A DNA stretch of 23,808 nt. Origin: an uncultured Myxococcales bacterium (lineage in GTDB: Bacteria > Myxococcota_A > UBA9042 > DTJE01). The stretch is taken from contig CALJUR010000116.1 in the NCBI GenBank assembly GCA_937975765.1, positions 1 through 23,808 of the forward strand, read 5' to 3'. Under the pieces are notes generated by a model that saw only the letters and a program-made list of their open reading frames with translations, made no database searches and was not told the origin of the DNA. This document shows, one piece after another, positions 1 through 6,909 of this stretch; the stretch's first letter is position 1; each line of letters opens with the position of its first letter. Position numbers and translations under genes: made by a program.

Positions 1-50
1 GGCCTCAACACCCCGTCGATCCTACGCTTGGACTATTTCCCGACAGGCTC

Positions 51-1199
51 CTAGTAGTTCGCGAAGATGTCGAAGTAGACGGTCGTGTAGTTGTTCCCTT
101 CCGACGAGAAGTCGAAGAACGGGAACCGGAAGGACTTGTTGTCGGCGGTCTTGGCCGGCTGCGCGGAGGACAGGCCCAGCGAGAAGCCGAAGTGCTCCCA
201 GGGCTGGTAGGTGATGTCCAGCACGCCGTAGGTCCGGTCGCGCTGGCCTCGGCCCTCCTTCGCGTTCGGGGACGACTGCTCGTCCTTCGGGATGCTGAGG
301 TAGGTCCAGGAGTTCTGGATGGCCAACTGCAGCGTGATCGACCACTCGTCCGTGATGATGAACGAGCCGGTCAGCGCGTTGTAGACCGAGTAGGAGATGT
401 TGTTGTCGTCGCCGTTGATGACCTCGCCGCCGCCCACGTCCTCGTTGCCACGCAGGCGGGACAGGGCGATCTGGCTGCCGGTGATGGTCGGCTGGGCGGT
501 CTTGTTCCAGTTCTTGTTGAACCGGAACATGTAGTCCACCAGCACGTGGCTGCCGAACATGCGGGTCAGGTTGAGGCCGGCTGCCGTGGACAGGTACAGG
601 TTGCGGTAGCGGCTCTCGTAGGAGGTCGGCGCGCCCAGGCGGAGGTAGGGGGAGATGCCGATGCCCAGGCCGGGGATCTTGTACACGTTGCTGTACTTCA
701 GGTTCAGGATCAGGTCGGACGGCATGACCTGCCGCTTCGTCGTGGTGGACGTCTGGTAGGACGTCGTCAGTTCGCCCGTCAGCGCGAAGCTGAGCTCGGC
801 GAAGAACTTGTCGGTGAAGTAGTAGCGGGGCCGCAACTGCAGCGTCCAGCCGTAGTAGGGGTTGCGCGCGTACTTGTCGGCGACGAAGGTGCCGATGCCC
901 AGCGACTGCTCCAGCAGGACGTTCACGCCGAACGGCGACTTCCGCTTGCCGCCGGAAGCCGCGCCGGTCAATTGCAGCACCGAGTCGGGAATCGCCTCTT
1001 CCCTCTTCTTGTCGCCGTCGGCCTTGGCGGCCTCGGGGGTCGCCGGCGCGGTCACGGCCGGGGCCTCCGCGGTCGCGGCCGGGGCCTCCGCGGTCACGGC
1101 AGGGGTTTCCGCCGGGGCCGGAACCGGCTCCTCCGCAAACGCGGCGGGCGCGAAGCACAGGAGCGCGAGCGCGGCGAACGTTCTGGAAGCATTGACCAT
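51..1199 (-). CDS. predicted outer-membrane beta-barrel protein
   Basis: The 382-residue protein has a clear Sec signal peptide (residues 1-22, cleavage after AFA). An Ala/Pro/Thr/Glu low-complexity linker follows (about 24-65). The rest is rich in alternating aromatic/polar strands (for example YYFTDKFFAELSFALTG and YLSTAAGLNLTRMFGSHV). It ends in ...FDIFANY, an aromatic-terminated last strand typical of barrels inserted by the BAM machinery. I chose the ATG at 1199 because GAGG lies 6 bases upstream; a GTG 12 bases further out lacks a site. It is monocistronic on the minus strand with its own promoter (1239-1267). I do not recognise the family; a transporter or structural porin-like barrel is possible. 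Function is unknown; the barrel and secretion calls are inference from sequence pattern. Confidence 0.8.
   Translation of the reverse strand: MVNASRTFAALALLCFAPAAFAEEPVPAPAETPAVTAEAPAATAEAPAVTAPATPEAAKADGDKKREEAIPDSVLQLTGAASGGKRKSPFGVNVLLEQSLGIGTFVADKYARNPYYGWTLQLRPRYYFTDKFFAELSFALTGELTTSYQTSTTTKRQVMPSDLILNLKYSNVYKIPGLGIGISPYLRLGAPTSYESRYRNLYLSTAAGLNLTRMFGSHVLVDYMFRFNKNWNKTAQPTITGSQIALSRLRGNEDVGGGEVINGDDNNISYSVYNALTGSFIITDEWSITLQLAIQNSWTYLSIPKDEQSSPNAKEGRGQRDRTYGVLDITYQPWEHFGFSLGLSSAQPAKTADNKSFRFPFFDFSSEGNNYTTVYFDIFANY
1051..1092 (-). repeat. 21-bp tandem repeat inside the signal-proximal linker of the barrel gene
   Basis: Two nearly identical 21-base units (1051-1071 and 1072-1092, differing at one visible base) are followed by a degenerate third partial unit. 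They encode the TAEAPA-type repeat in the Ala/Pro linker after the signal peptide. The unit is a multiple of three, so copy changes would alter linker length without breaking the frame. Confidence 0.7.
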
Positions 1200-1238
1200 C
1201 GCTGACCTCACCCCTCGAAACGGGCCAAAATCCGGCGA

Positions 1239-1267
1239 ATCATACCGGGAACCCCCGGACGGGGCAA
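1239..1267 (-). promoter_or_regulatory. sigma70-type promoter of the barrel gene
   Basis: On the minus strand a -35 TTGCCC (1267-1262) is followed after exactly 17 bases by a -10 TATGAT (1244-1239, 5 of 6 consensus). Transcription would start near 1232, about 33 bases before the ATG at 1199. An inverted repeat ATACCGG (1242-1248) / CCGGTAT (1268-1274) overlaps the -10 and borders the -35, so it could be an operator. Confidence 0.55.
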
Positions 1268-1350
1268 CCGGTATTTCCGGTGTCCCGGAAAGGCCCCTCC
1301 AGCAAGAATCATGCGCGCTTCGAACCCGATCCCGGGCGGTCCTGCAGTGC

Positions 1351-1395
1351 GGCCCGGGGCATCCATCGGCGCGCCGGGCCGACCCCGGACCGGGG
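1351..1395. terminator. two GC-rich inverted repeats downstream of the flippase gene
   Basis: The 249-base gap between the barrel gene start and the membrane-protein stop holds GGCCCGG (1351-1357) / CCGGGCC (1374-1380) and a 13-base palindrome CCCCGG-A-CCGGGG (1383-1395). They lie just past the end of the folK operon on the minus strand and could slow or stop transcription. Neither has a T-tract, so a Rho-independent terminator call is weak. Nothing else convincing is seen in this gap apart from the promoter at 1239-1267. Confidence 0.3.
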
Positions 1396-1448
1396 AATCC
1401 ACGAACGTCCTCCCGCCCGGCGCGTGCCCGGGGGGCGCCTTCACGCCG

Positions 1449-2474
1449 TCAGGATCGTGACGCCTTCCGCCGGGCCGACAGCCACAGAAGGCCCAGGCCC
1501 CCGATGGCGACCGCGAACCACAGGGTCGCCAGCCGGATCAGCAGCGTCGAGGCCACTGCCAGGGCGTCGCCGGTGGCGGGATCCACGCCGGGGAAGCCCT
1601 GGGCGGCCAGCATCACCGCCAGGGTCGCCTCGGTTGCCAGCAGTCCCCCCGGCAGGAAGGACAGCGCCCCGGCCAGCGTGCCGACCGCGTAGATGAACGT
1701 TGCGGGGGCCAGGCCCAGGGCGCCGTCGGGGAACGCCCGCACCACCACGAACAGGCCCGCCGCCTCGGCGAACCAGGCCAGCATGCCCAGCAGGATCCCG
1801 GCGATCATCGGCGCGGGCGCCCACAGGCGGCGCTGGGCCTCGCGGGCCTCCTCGAACGCGGCCTGGGGCAGCTTCCTGCGGGCCAGCAGCGCGAAGGCCC
1901 TGAAGGTCAGGCGTGTCCCGGGGCCCGTGGCCAGCACCAGGAACATCGCGGCCGTCAGTCCCGCGCCGGCCAGCAGCACGCCCGGACTGCCCAGGCCCAG
2001 CGACAGCCCCGCGCCGGCCAGCGCCAGCACGGCGACCAGGTCCGCCAGCCGCTCGGTCACGACCACCGGGAACGACCGCGCCGCCGACACCCCGGCACCG
2101 TCGCGCAGCAGCAGGGCCTTCAGCAGTTCGCCCAGCTTGCCCGGGGTGACCGACATCGCCAGGCCCGACGCGAACACCCCGGCCGAGTAGCCGGCCGGGA
2201 TCCGGATGCCGGTGGCGCGCAGGTAGACCTGCCAGCGGAGGAAGCGCAGGCCATAGTTGCCCAGGGACAGCAGCAGGACCGGCACCATCCAGGCCCAGGC
2301 AAAGGAGGAAGCCGCGTCTCCCAGCCGGTCCACGTCGGCCCACAGCCCGAAAGCCAGGAAGGTCAACAGGCCCAGGCCCAGGCCGATGCCCATGCGGGAC
2401 AGCCAGTGCGGCGCGGCGCCGGGGGAAGCGTCGCCGAGCGAGGGAGGGAGGTCAGCGGGCAGGGGCAACGGCAT
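1449..2474 (-). CDS. LPG-synthase TM / flippase-like integral membrane protein
   Basis: The 341-residue, strongly hydrophobic protein has about eight predicted membrane helices. Family hallmarks of the lysylphosphatidylglycerol-synthase transmembrane superfamily (PF03706-like) are visible: TPGKLGE (110-116), ERLADL (141-146) and a late FLPGGLLATE motif. Members of this superfamily handle or translocate lipid-linked substrates; the substrate here is unknown. It is the last gene of the folK operon and overlaps the preceding lipoprotein gene by 23 bases, suggesting translational coupling. The start is debatable: GGGAGG directly abuts the ATG at 2474, but sits 6 bases before an in-frame TTG at 2468, which may be the real initiator. 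Confidence 0.8.
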   Translation of the reverse strand: MPLPLPADLPPSLGDASPGAAPHWLSRMGIGLGLGLLTFLAFGLWADVDRLGDAASSFAWAWMVPVLLLSLGNYGLRFLRWQVYLRATGIRIPAGYSAGVFASGLAMSVTPGKLGELLKALLLRDGAGVSAARSFPVVVTERLADLVAVLALAGAGLSLGLGSPGVLLAGAGLTAAMFLVLATGPGTRLTFRAFALLARRKLPQAAFEEAREAQRRLWAPAPMIAGILLGMLAWFAEAAGLFVVVRAFPDGALGLAPATFIYAVGTLAGALSFLPGGLLATEATLAVMLAAQGFPGVDPATGDALAVASTLLIRLATLWFAVAIGGLGLLWLSARRKASRS

Positions 2475-3099
2475 CCTCCCCGGCCGGCGGCGCGGCCCGC
2501 GATGCCTCGTACGCGTCGGCGGCGGCCGTGGCCTCCGACGCGATCCGCGCGGCGTCGGCCGGCGTCGCGCCGAAGGGGCCCTTCCAGCCCGGGTGGGCGG
2601 CAGCGAAGGCCTCCGCCTCCTTCGCCAGCGAGCGGAGGGCAGCGGCCTGGTCCTGCGAGCCCGCGGACAGCGCCTGCCCGCCCGGGGCCAGCCCCAGGCG
2701 CGCCACCCGGAGGGCCAGCCAGGCCGCGTCGGCATCGCCCGGGGCCGCCTTCGACAGTTTCGCCAGAACCCCGGCGGCCACCGCCGGCCCCCTCTCCTTC
2801 GGATCCGCGGCCAGTGCCGCCAGGGCGCCGCGCACCAGCACCCGCGGGTCGTCCGGGGCCACGCGCGCCAGGTCGTCGTAGACCGCGACCAGTCCCTCCG
2901 GGCCGTCAGACTCCAGCACCCGCCGGTCCAGCCGGTCGAACGCCTCGGGGTGCTTCAGTTCCAGCGGCGACAGCGCGACCTTCGTCCCCGGGCCGGGCGC
3001 CTCGGGCAGGGGCAGAACCTCGCGGCCGCGGCCGCACGCGGCCAGGGCCAGCAGCGACAGGAGCAACCGCGCGCCGACGAATCCCGAACGCAGGTTCAC
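2452..3099 (-). CDS. hypothetical lipoprotein
   Basis: The 215-residue protein has a lipoprotein signal: Arg-containing N-terminus, hydrophobic stretch and lipobox LAAC with Cys22 as the acylation site. The mature part is Ala-rich and helical. Segments such as DDLARVAPDDPRVLVRGALA and KLSKAAPGDADAAWLALRVA look like TPR-style helix pairs, so it may be a small scaffold in the periplasm or outer membrane. The GTG start at 3099 is supported by AAGGAG 7 bases upstream. It lies 12 bases after folK and overlaps the downstream membrane-protein gene, so it is co-transcribed with both. I recognise no specific family, and function is unknown. Confidence 0.75.
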   Translation of the reverse strand: MNLRSGFVGARLLLSLLALAACGRGREVLPLPEAPGPGTKVALSPLELKHPEAFDRLDRRVLESDGPEGLVAVYDDLARVAPDDPRVLVRGALAALAADPKERGPAVAAGVLAKLSKAAPGDADAAWLALRVARLGLAPGGQALSAGSQDQAAALRSLAKEAEAFAAAHPGWKGPFGATPADAARIASEATAAADAYEASRAAPPAGEDAVAPAR

Positions 3100-3111
3100 C
3101 GATCCACTCCT

Positions 3112-3705
3112 TCACGAAAGGCAGGGCCGCACGATCCCGGCCTGCCGGCGCGACTCCTGCAGCACATCCCTCAGCCAGCCCGGTCCCTCGACCCGGCTGA
3201 CCTGGCCGCGGCCGGCCGCCGCCCGGGCGGATACCGCGTCGATCACCCGCATCCCCGTCCCCGGCTCGGGCAGGTCGCCGCAGACTTCCGCCAGCGGCAC
3301 CAGCACGAACGGGCGCTGCATCCGGCGCGGGTGCGGCACGACCAGGTCGGGTCCCGGGAGGACGTCGTTCCCGAAGTACAGCACGTCCACGTCCAGCGGC
3401 CGCGCGTCCCCCTGCGACCCGGTGCGTCCCATCGCCCGCTCGATCGCCTTGACGCGGACCAGCACGTCGATGGCGGAAAGGGTCGTGCGCACGCGGATCA
3501 CCGCGTTCAGGAACTCGCCCCCGGCCGCGGCCACCGGCGCGCTGGCGTACAGCGACGACGCGGCCTCGACGACCAGGTCGCCCGCCGCCGCCAGCCGCCG
3601 TACCCCCTCGCGCAGCCTCTCCCGCCGGTCGCCCAGGTTCGACCCCAGGGCCAGCAAGGATACGCACCCGCCGCGCGCACGCGTGTTTGACAGGTCCCGG
3701 GCCAT
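3112..3705 (-). CDS. folK: 2-amino-4-hydroxy-6-hydroxymethyldihydropteridine diphosphokinase
   Basis: HPPK transfers pyrophosphate from ATP to 6-hydroxymethyl-7,8-dihydropterin in cytosolic folate synthesis. The 197-residue protein shows the N-terminal LALGSNLGDRRERL signature (about 18-31). It also has RPLDVDVLYFG (102-112) with the two magnesium-binding aspartates D105 and D107, and PHPRRMQRPFVLVPLAEV just after. The C-terminal tail after about residue 165 is longer than in E. coli FolK (about 159 residues) and of no clear motif. The ATG at 3705 has no obvious Shine-Dalgarno site. It heads an operon with a lipoprotein and a flippase-like gene, and folP is not adjacent. A minus-strand promoter is visible at 3742-3770. 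Confidence 0.93.
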   Translation of the reverse strand: MARDLSNTRARGGCVSLLALGSNLGDRRERLREGVRRLAAAGDLVVEAASSLYASAPVAAAGGEFLNAVIRVRTTLSAIDVLVRVKAIERAMGRTGSQGDARPLDVDVLYFGNDVLPGPDLVVPHPRRMQRPFVLVPLAEVCGDLPEPGTGMRVIDAVSARAAAGRGQVSRVEGPGWLRDVLQESRRQAGIVRPCLS

Positions 3706-3715
3706 CGCTTACGAT
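3687..3715 (+). promoter_or_regulatory. sigma70-type promoter of ahcY
   Basis: A perfect -35 TTGACA (3687-3692) is separated by exactly 17 bases from TACGAT (3710-3715, 4 of 6). Transcription would start near 3722, giving a leader of about 64 bases before the GTG at 3786. The -35 and spacer lie within the first codons of the divergent folK gene. Confidence 0.6.
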
Positions 3716-3741
3716 TCCGCCGCCTTGAGCGGGCCGCGACG

Positions 3742-3770
3742 AAACTAGCCGTTCGCCGTCCCGCCGTCAA
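3742..3770 (-). promoter_or_regulatory. candidate promoter of the folK operon
   Basis: On the minus strand TTGACG (3770-3765, 5 of 6) is followed after 17 bases by TAGTTT (3747-3742, 3 of 6). Transcription would start near 3735, about 30 bases before the folK ATG. This lies inside the ahcY leader, so the two promoters face each other and their transcripts would overlap. Confidence 0.4.
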
Positions 3771-3785
3771 CCTGGGAGGTATCCC

Positions 3786-5054
3786 GTGCAGTCCAATGGC
3801 GCCAACCACAAGGTCCGTGACATCGCCCTGGCCCCCGAGGGCCTGAAGAAGCTGGAGTGGGCCGAGTCCCGCATGCCGGTGCTGATGGCCCTGCGAAAGA
3901 AGTATTCCGAGACGAAGCCCCTGAAGGGTCACCGGATCGCCGGCTGCCTGCACGTCACCAAGGAGACGGCGGTCCTGGTCCGCACGCTGGTGGCCGCGGG
4001 CGCCGAGGTGGCCTGGTCCGGCTGCAACCCGCTGTCCACCCAGGACGACGTGGCGGCGGCGCTGGCCGCCGAGGGCGTGCCGATCTTCGCCTGGCGGGGC
4101 CTGTCCCGCGAGGAGTTCTACTGGTGCATCCGGCAGACCATCGAGATGCATCCGAACCTGACGCTGGACGACGGTGCGGACCTGATCCACACGTTCCACA
4201 AGGAGTACCCGGACCGCTGCCCGCAGATCACCGGCGGCACCGAGGAGACGACCACCGGCGTGCACCGGCTGCGCGCGATGGCCGCGGCCGGCGCCCTGAA
4301 GTACCCGGTCATCGCGGTCAACGACGCCGAGACGAAGTGGGACTTCGACAACGTGTACGGCACGGGCCAGTCGTCGATCGACGGCATCGTGCGCTCGACC
4401 GCCGTGCTGCTGGCCGGCAAGGTGTTCGTGGTCGCCGGCTACGGCCACTGCGGCAAGGGGTGCGCGCTGCGTGCCCGCGGCATGGGCGCCCGCGTCCTGG
4501 TCACCGAGGTCGACCCGATCGCCGCGCTGAAGGCCAACCTGGACGGCTTCGACGTGGTGCGGATGGACGAGGCGGCGCGGCGCGGCGACATCTTCATCAC
4601 GGCGACCGGCATGAAGGACGTCATCGTCGGCCGGCACTTCGAGTGGATGAAGGACGGCGCGATCGTCTGCAACACCGGCCACTACGACTGCGAGATCAAC
4701 CTCGAGCAGCTGGAAGGCTACAAGGTCGGCAAGCGCGAGATCCGGTCGAACAACGAGGAGTACGTCACCCCGGACGGCCGGCGGCTGTTCGTGCTGGCGC
4801 AGGGGCGGCTGGTGAACCTGGCCGGCGCCGAAGGCCACCCGTCGGAAGTGATGGACATGTCCTTCGCGAACCAGTTCCTGTCGATGCTGCGGCTGGCGCG
4901 CGAGGGCCGGGGGCTGGAGCACAGGGTCTACGACATCCCGCCGTCGCAGGACCAGGAGATCGCGGCGCTGAAGCTGGCGACGCTGGGCATCGAGCTGGAC
5001 GTCCTGACCGAGGATCAGATCCGCTACCGCGACGCGTACGAGGCAGGAACCTGA
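3786..5054 (+). CDS. ahcY: adenosylhomocysteinase (S-adenosylhomocysteine hydrolase), short class
   Basis: This enzyme removes S-adenosylhomocysteine, the inhibitory by-product of SAM-dependent methylation, giving adenosine and homocysteine with tightly bound NAD. Conserved positions are present: H56, D129, E154 in EETTTGVH, K184 and D188 in the VNDAETKWDFDN segment, and the NAD loop GYGHCGKGCA (218-227). At 422 residues it lacks the roughly 40-residue insertion of many bacterial forms. It also lacks the canonical C-terminal Lys/Tyr tail (ending YRY) that reaches the neighbouring subunit's NAD, ending instead in YEAGT. This places it with the shorter archaeal/Thermotoga-like subclass, some of which act on S-inosylhomocysteine. 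The GTG start is supported by GGGAGG 6 bases upstream. It appears monocistronic. Confidence 0.94.
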   Translation: MQSNGANHKVRDIALAPEGLKKLEWAESRMPVLMALRKKYSETKPLKGHRIAGCLHVTKETAVLVRTLVAAGAEVAWSGCNPLSTQDDVAAALAAEGVPIFAWRGLSREEFYWCIRQTIEMHPNLTLDDGADLIHTFHKEYPDRCPQITGGTEETTTGVHRLRAMAAAGALKYPVIAVNDAETKWDFDNVYGTGQSSIDGIVRSTAVLLAGKVFVVAGYGHCGKGCALRARGMGARVLVTEVDPIAALKANLDGFDVVRMDEAARRGDIFITATGMKDVIVGRHFEWMKDGAIVCNTGHYDCEINLEQLEGYKVGKREIRSNNEEYVTPDGRRLFVLAQGRLVNLAGAEGHPSEVMDMSFANQFLSMLRLAREGRGLEHRVYDIPPSQDQEIAALKLATLGIELDVLTEDQIRYRDAYEAGT

Positions 5055-5190
5055 TCGGGACCGGTCGCCCTTCCTCGACGGCGGATGGCGGGGCGCGGGG
5101 CGTCGTTCAGTGCTTCCGAGGCGACCCCGGCTGCGTCGGGAGTTTCCGTCGGAAACCCGTCGACTCCGCCTCCGTGCCCGGGCGGGAGCA

Positions 5191-5247
5191 GGCGGGGGAC
5201 AGGGCCCCCGCCCTACAGCGCCACGGCGGACCCAGGCCGCCGTGGCG
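5191..5247. repeat. two tandem strong hairpins in the ahcY-proS gap
   Basis: The 265-base gap 5055-5319 holds two adjacent hairpins. The first is GGCGGGGG (5191-5198) / CCCCCGCC (5205-5212) with a 6-base loop. The second is CGCCACGGCGG (5219-5229) / CCGCCGTGGCG (5237-5247), a perfect 11-bp stem with a 7-base loop. No T-tract follows, so they are not classic intrinsic terminators. They could stop ahcY transcription with Rho, stabilise mRNA ends, or be a dispersed palindromic element. The rest of the gap shows only a weak TTGACG (5281-5286) without a good -10, which might serve proS. Confidence 0.6.
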
Positions 5248-5319
5248 GACGCGCGTGCATCGGATCCGCTTCGCGTTCCGTTGACGCGTGTCGGCAGTGA
5301 TTGAATCGAGAGGTTGACC

Positions 5320-6831
5320 ATGGCCAAGAACATCACGACCCGCGAGAAGGATTACAACCAGTGGTACCTGGACGTCATCGCCGCCGCCGAACTGGCCGAC
5401 TACGCGCCGGTCCGCGGCTGCATGGTGATCCGCCCGCTGGGATACAGCCTGTGGGAGGCCTTCCAGCGCGAACTGGACCGCCGCTTCAAGGCGCTGGGCC
5501 ACGTGAACGCGTACTTCCCCCTGTTCATCCCCGAGTCCTTCCTGCACAAGGAGGCCGAGCACGTCGAGGGCTTCGCGCCGGAGTGCGCGGTCGTGACGCA
5601 CGGCGGCGGCGAGAGGCTGGAGGAGCCCCTGGTCGTCCGGCCGACGTCCGAAACCATCATCGGGCACATGTACGCGCAGTGGATCCATTCGTGGCGCGAC
5701 CTGCCCGTGCTGATCAACCAGTGGGCGAACGTCGTCCGCTGGGAGCGCCGCACGCGCCTGTTCCTGCGCACGATGGAATTCCTGTGGCAGGAGGGGCACA
5801 CCGCGCACGAGTCGGCCGAGGAGGCCGAGGAAGAGACGATGCGGATGCTGGAGTGCTACCGGCAGTTCGCGGAGGACGTGCTGGCGGTGCCGGTGCTGGT
5901 GGGCCGCAAGACGGACTCCGAGAAGTTCGCAGGTGCCGTGCGGACCTACTGCATCGAGGGCATGATGCAGGACGGCAAGGCGCTGCAGATGGGCACCTCG
6001 CACAACCTGGGCCAGAACTTCGCGAAGGCCTTCGACATCCGGTTCGAGGGGCGCGACCAGGTGCTGCAGAACGCGTGGACGACGTCCTGGGGCGTCAGCA
6101 CGCGGCTGATCGGCGCGATGATCATGGCGCACAGCGACGACGAGGGCCTGGTGCTGCCGCCGAAGGTGGCGCCCACCCTGGCCGCCGTGATCCCGATCTT
6201 CAAGACCGAGGACGAGAAGGCGAAGGTGCTGGCGTTCGCGCGCAAGGCGCTGGCGGGCCTGCTGGGCGAGGAGGAGGTCGCGGCGGCGGACCGGCGCTTC
6301 GGCGCGGGCCAGGTGCTGCAGTTCTTCTACAACCCCCTGACGTCGCAGGCCGTCGTGCTGGACCAGCGCGACACGATGCGCCCGGGCGAGAAGCACTACT
6401 TCTGGGAGCAGCGCGGGACGCCGCTGCGGATCGAGATCGGGCCGCGCGACTGCGATTCCGGGCAGGTGGTCGTGAAGTCGCGGCTGGACGGCGGCAAGGA
6501 GTTCCTGCCGGTCGCGAACCTGACCCGCGCCTACGTCGACGCGAAGCTTCTCGGCATCCAGAAGGGGCTGTTCGAACGCGCGAAGGCATTCCGGGACGCG
6601 AACGTCCGGCCGGTGGCCTCGTACGACGAACTGAAGGCCTACTTCGCGAACGGCGGCCGCGGCTTCCTGCGCGGGTACTTCCTGCCCGACAAGGAGGTCG
6701 AGGCGCAGATCAAGGCCGACACCAAGGTCACCGTCCGATGCATCCCGTTCGACCAGGACGGGACGCCCGGCACCTGCATCTACAGCGGCAGGCCCACCGA
6801 CACCCAGGTCGTCTTCGGGATCGCGTACTAG
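5320..6831 (+). CDS. proS: prolyl-tRNA synthetase, ProS type 3 (archaeal/eukaryal-like)
   Basis: This class II synthetase charges tRNA-Pro in the cytosol. The 503-residue length and architecture fit ProS type 3, which lacks the bacterial editing insertion. Motif 1 is around GYSLWEAFQRELDRRF (41-56), motif 2 around RWERRTRLFLRTMEFLWQE (140-158) and motif 3 at GVSTRLIGAMIMAHSDDEGL (258-277). The anticodon domain follows, and the chain ends in the family's typical terminal Tyr. In the C-terminal domain the usual four zinc cysteines are mostly gone: the first pair is absent (YFLPDKEVE) and only C486 of the second pair remains (CIYSG). The ATG at 5320 is preferred because GAGAGG lies 6 bases upstream; a TTG two codons earlier overlaps this site. 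Confidence 0.95.
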   Translation: MAKNITTREKDYNQWYLDVIAAAELADYAPVRGCMVIRPLGYSLWEAFQRELDRRFKALGHVNAYFPLFIPESFLHKEAEHVEGFAPECAVVTHGGGERLEEPLVVRPTSETIIGHMYAQWIHSWRDLPVLINQWANVVRWERRTRLFLRTMEFLWQEGHTAHESAEEAEEETMRMLECYRQFAEDVLAVPVLVGRKTDSEKFAGAVRTYCIEGMMQDGKALQMGTSHNLGQNFAKAFDIRFEGRDQVLQNAWTTSWGVSTRLIGAMIMAHSDDEGLVLPPKVAPTLAAVIPIFKTEDEKAKVLAFARKALAGLLGEEEVAAADRRFGAGQVLQFFYNPLTSQAVVLDQRDTMRPGEKHYFWEQRGTPLRIEIGPRDCDSGQVVVKSRLDGGKEFLPVANLTRAYVDAKLLGIQKGLFERAKAFRDANVRPVASYDELKAYFANGGRGFLRGYFLPDKEVEAQIKADTKVTVRCIPFDQDGTPGTCIYSGRPTDTQVVFGIAY

Positions 6832-6852
6832 CCGGTCCCCGGTCCCGGGGGG

Positions 6853-6881
6853 TTGACACCGGCGCCAATCGCCTTGAAGAT
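6853..6881 (+). promoter_or_regulatory. candidate promoter giving a leaderless ATPase mRNA
   Basis: A perfect TTGACA (6853-6858) is followed after 17 bases by GAAGAT (6876-6881, 3 of 6). The predicted start point coincides with or lies within a base or two of the ATG at 6889. No Shine-Dalgarno site precedes that ATG, which agrees with a leaderless transcript. Confidence 0.4.
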
Positions 6882-6909
6882 TCCAACCATGGACAGGAAT
6901 TTTCAAGGC
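6871..6909. promoter_or_regulatory. 14-bp inverted repeat straddling the ATPase start codon
   Basis: GCCTTGAAGATTCC (6871-6884) and GGAATTTTCAAGGC (6896-6909) are inverted repeats matching at 13 of 14 positions, separated by 11 bases that contain the ATG (6889-6891). The left arm also covers the putative -10. The arms are AT-richer than the surroundings. It could be an operator for repression, an RNA hairpin exposing the start codon in its loop, or a remnant of a mobile-gene boundary. Confidence 0.7.

Noticed and set aside
1208..1444. A 78-codon frame between the barrel gene and the flippase-like gene
   Set aside because: Its product is Pro/Gly/Arg-rich with no domain, it contains the barrel promoter and hairpins, and it has no ribosome site.
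3716..3785. A SAH riboswitch in the ahcY leader
   Set aside because: The leader is only about 64 bases and shows neither the conserved core nor the pseudoknot layout of that class.
5055..5319. A T-box leader for proS
   Set aside because: The conserved T-box sequence and antiterminator/terminator alternatives are absent; the hairpins are simple GC stems.
3507..5336. A 609-codon minus-strand frame across ahcY
   Set aside because: It is antisense to the well-conserved SAH hydrolase and has no recognisable features.
6871..6909. Terminal inverted repeats of an insertion sequence
   Set aside because: The arms are only 11 bases apart, with no second copy bounding the ATPase gene and no transposase.
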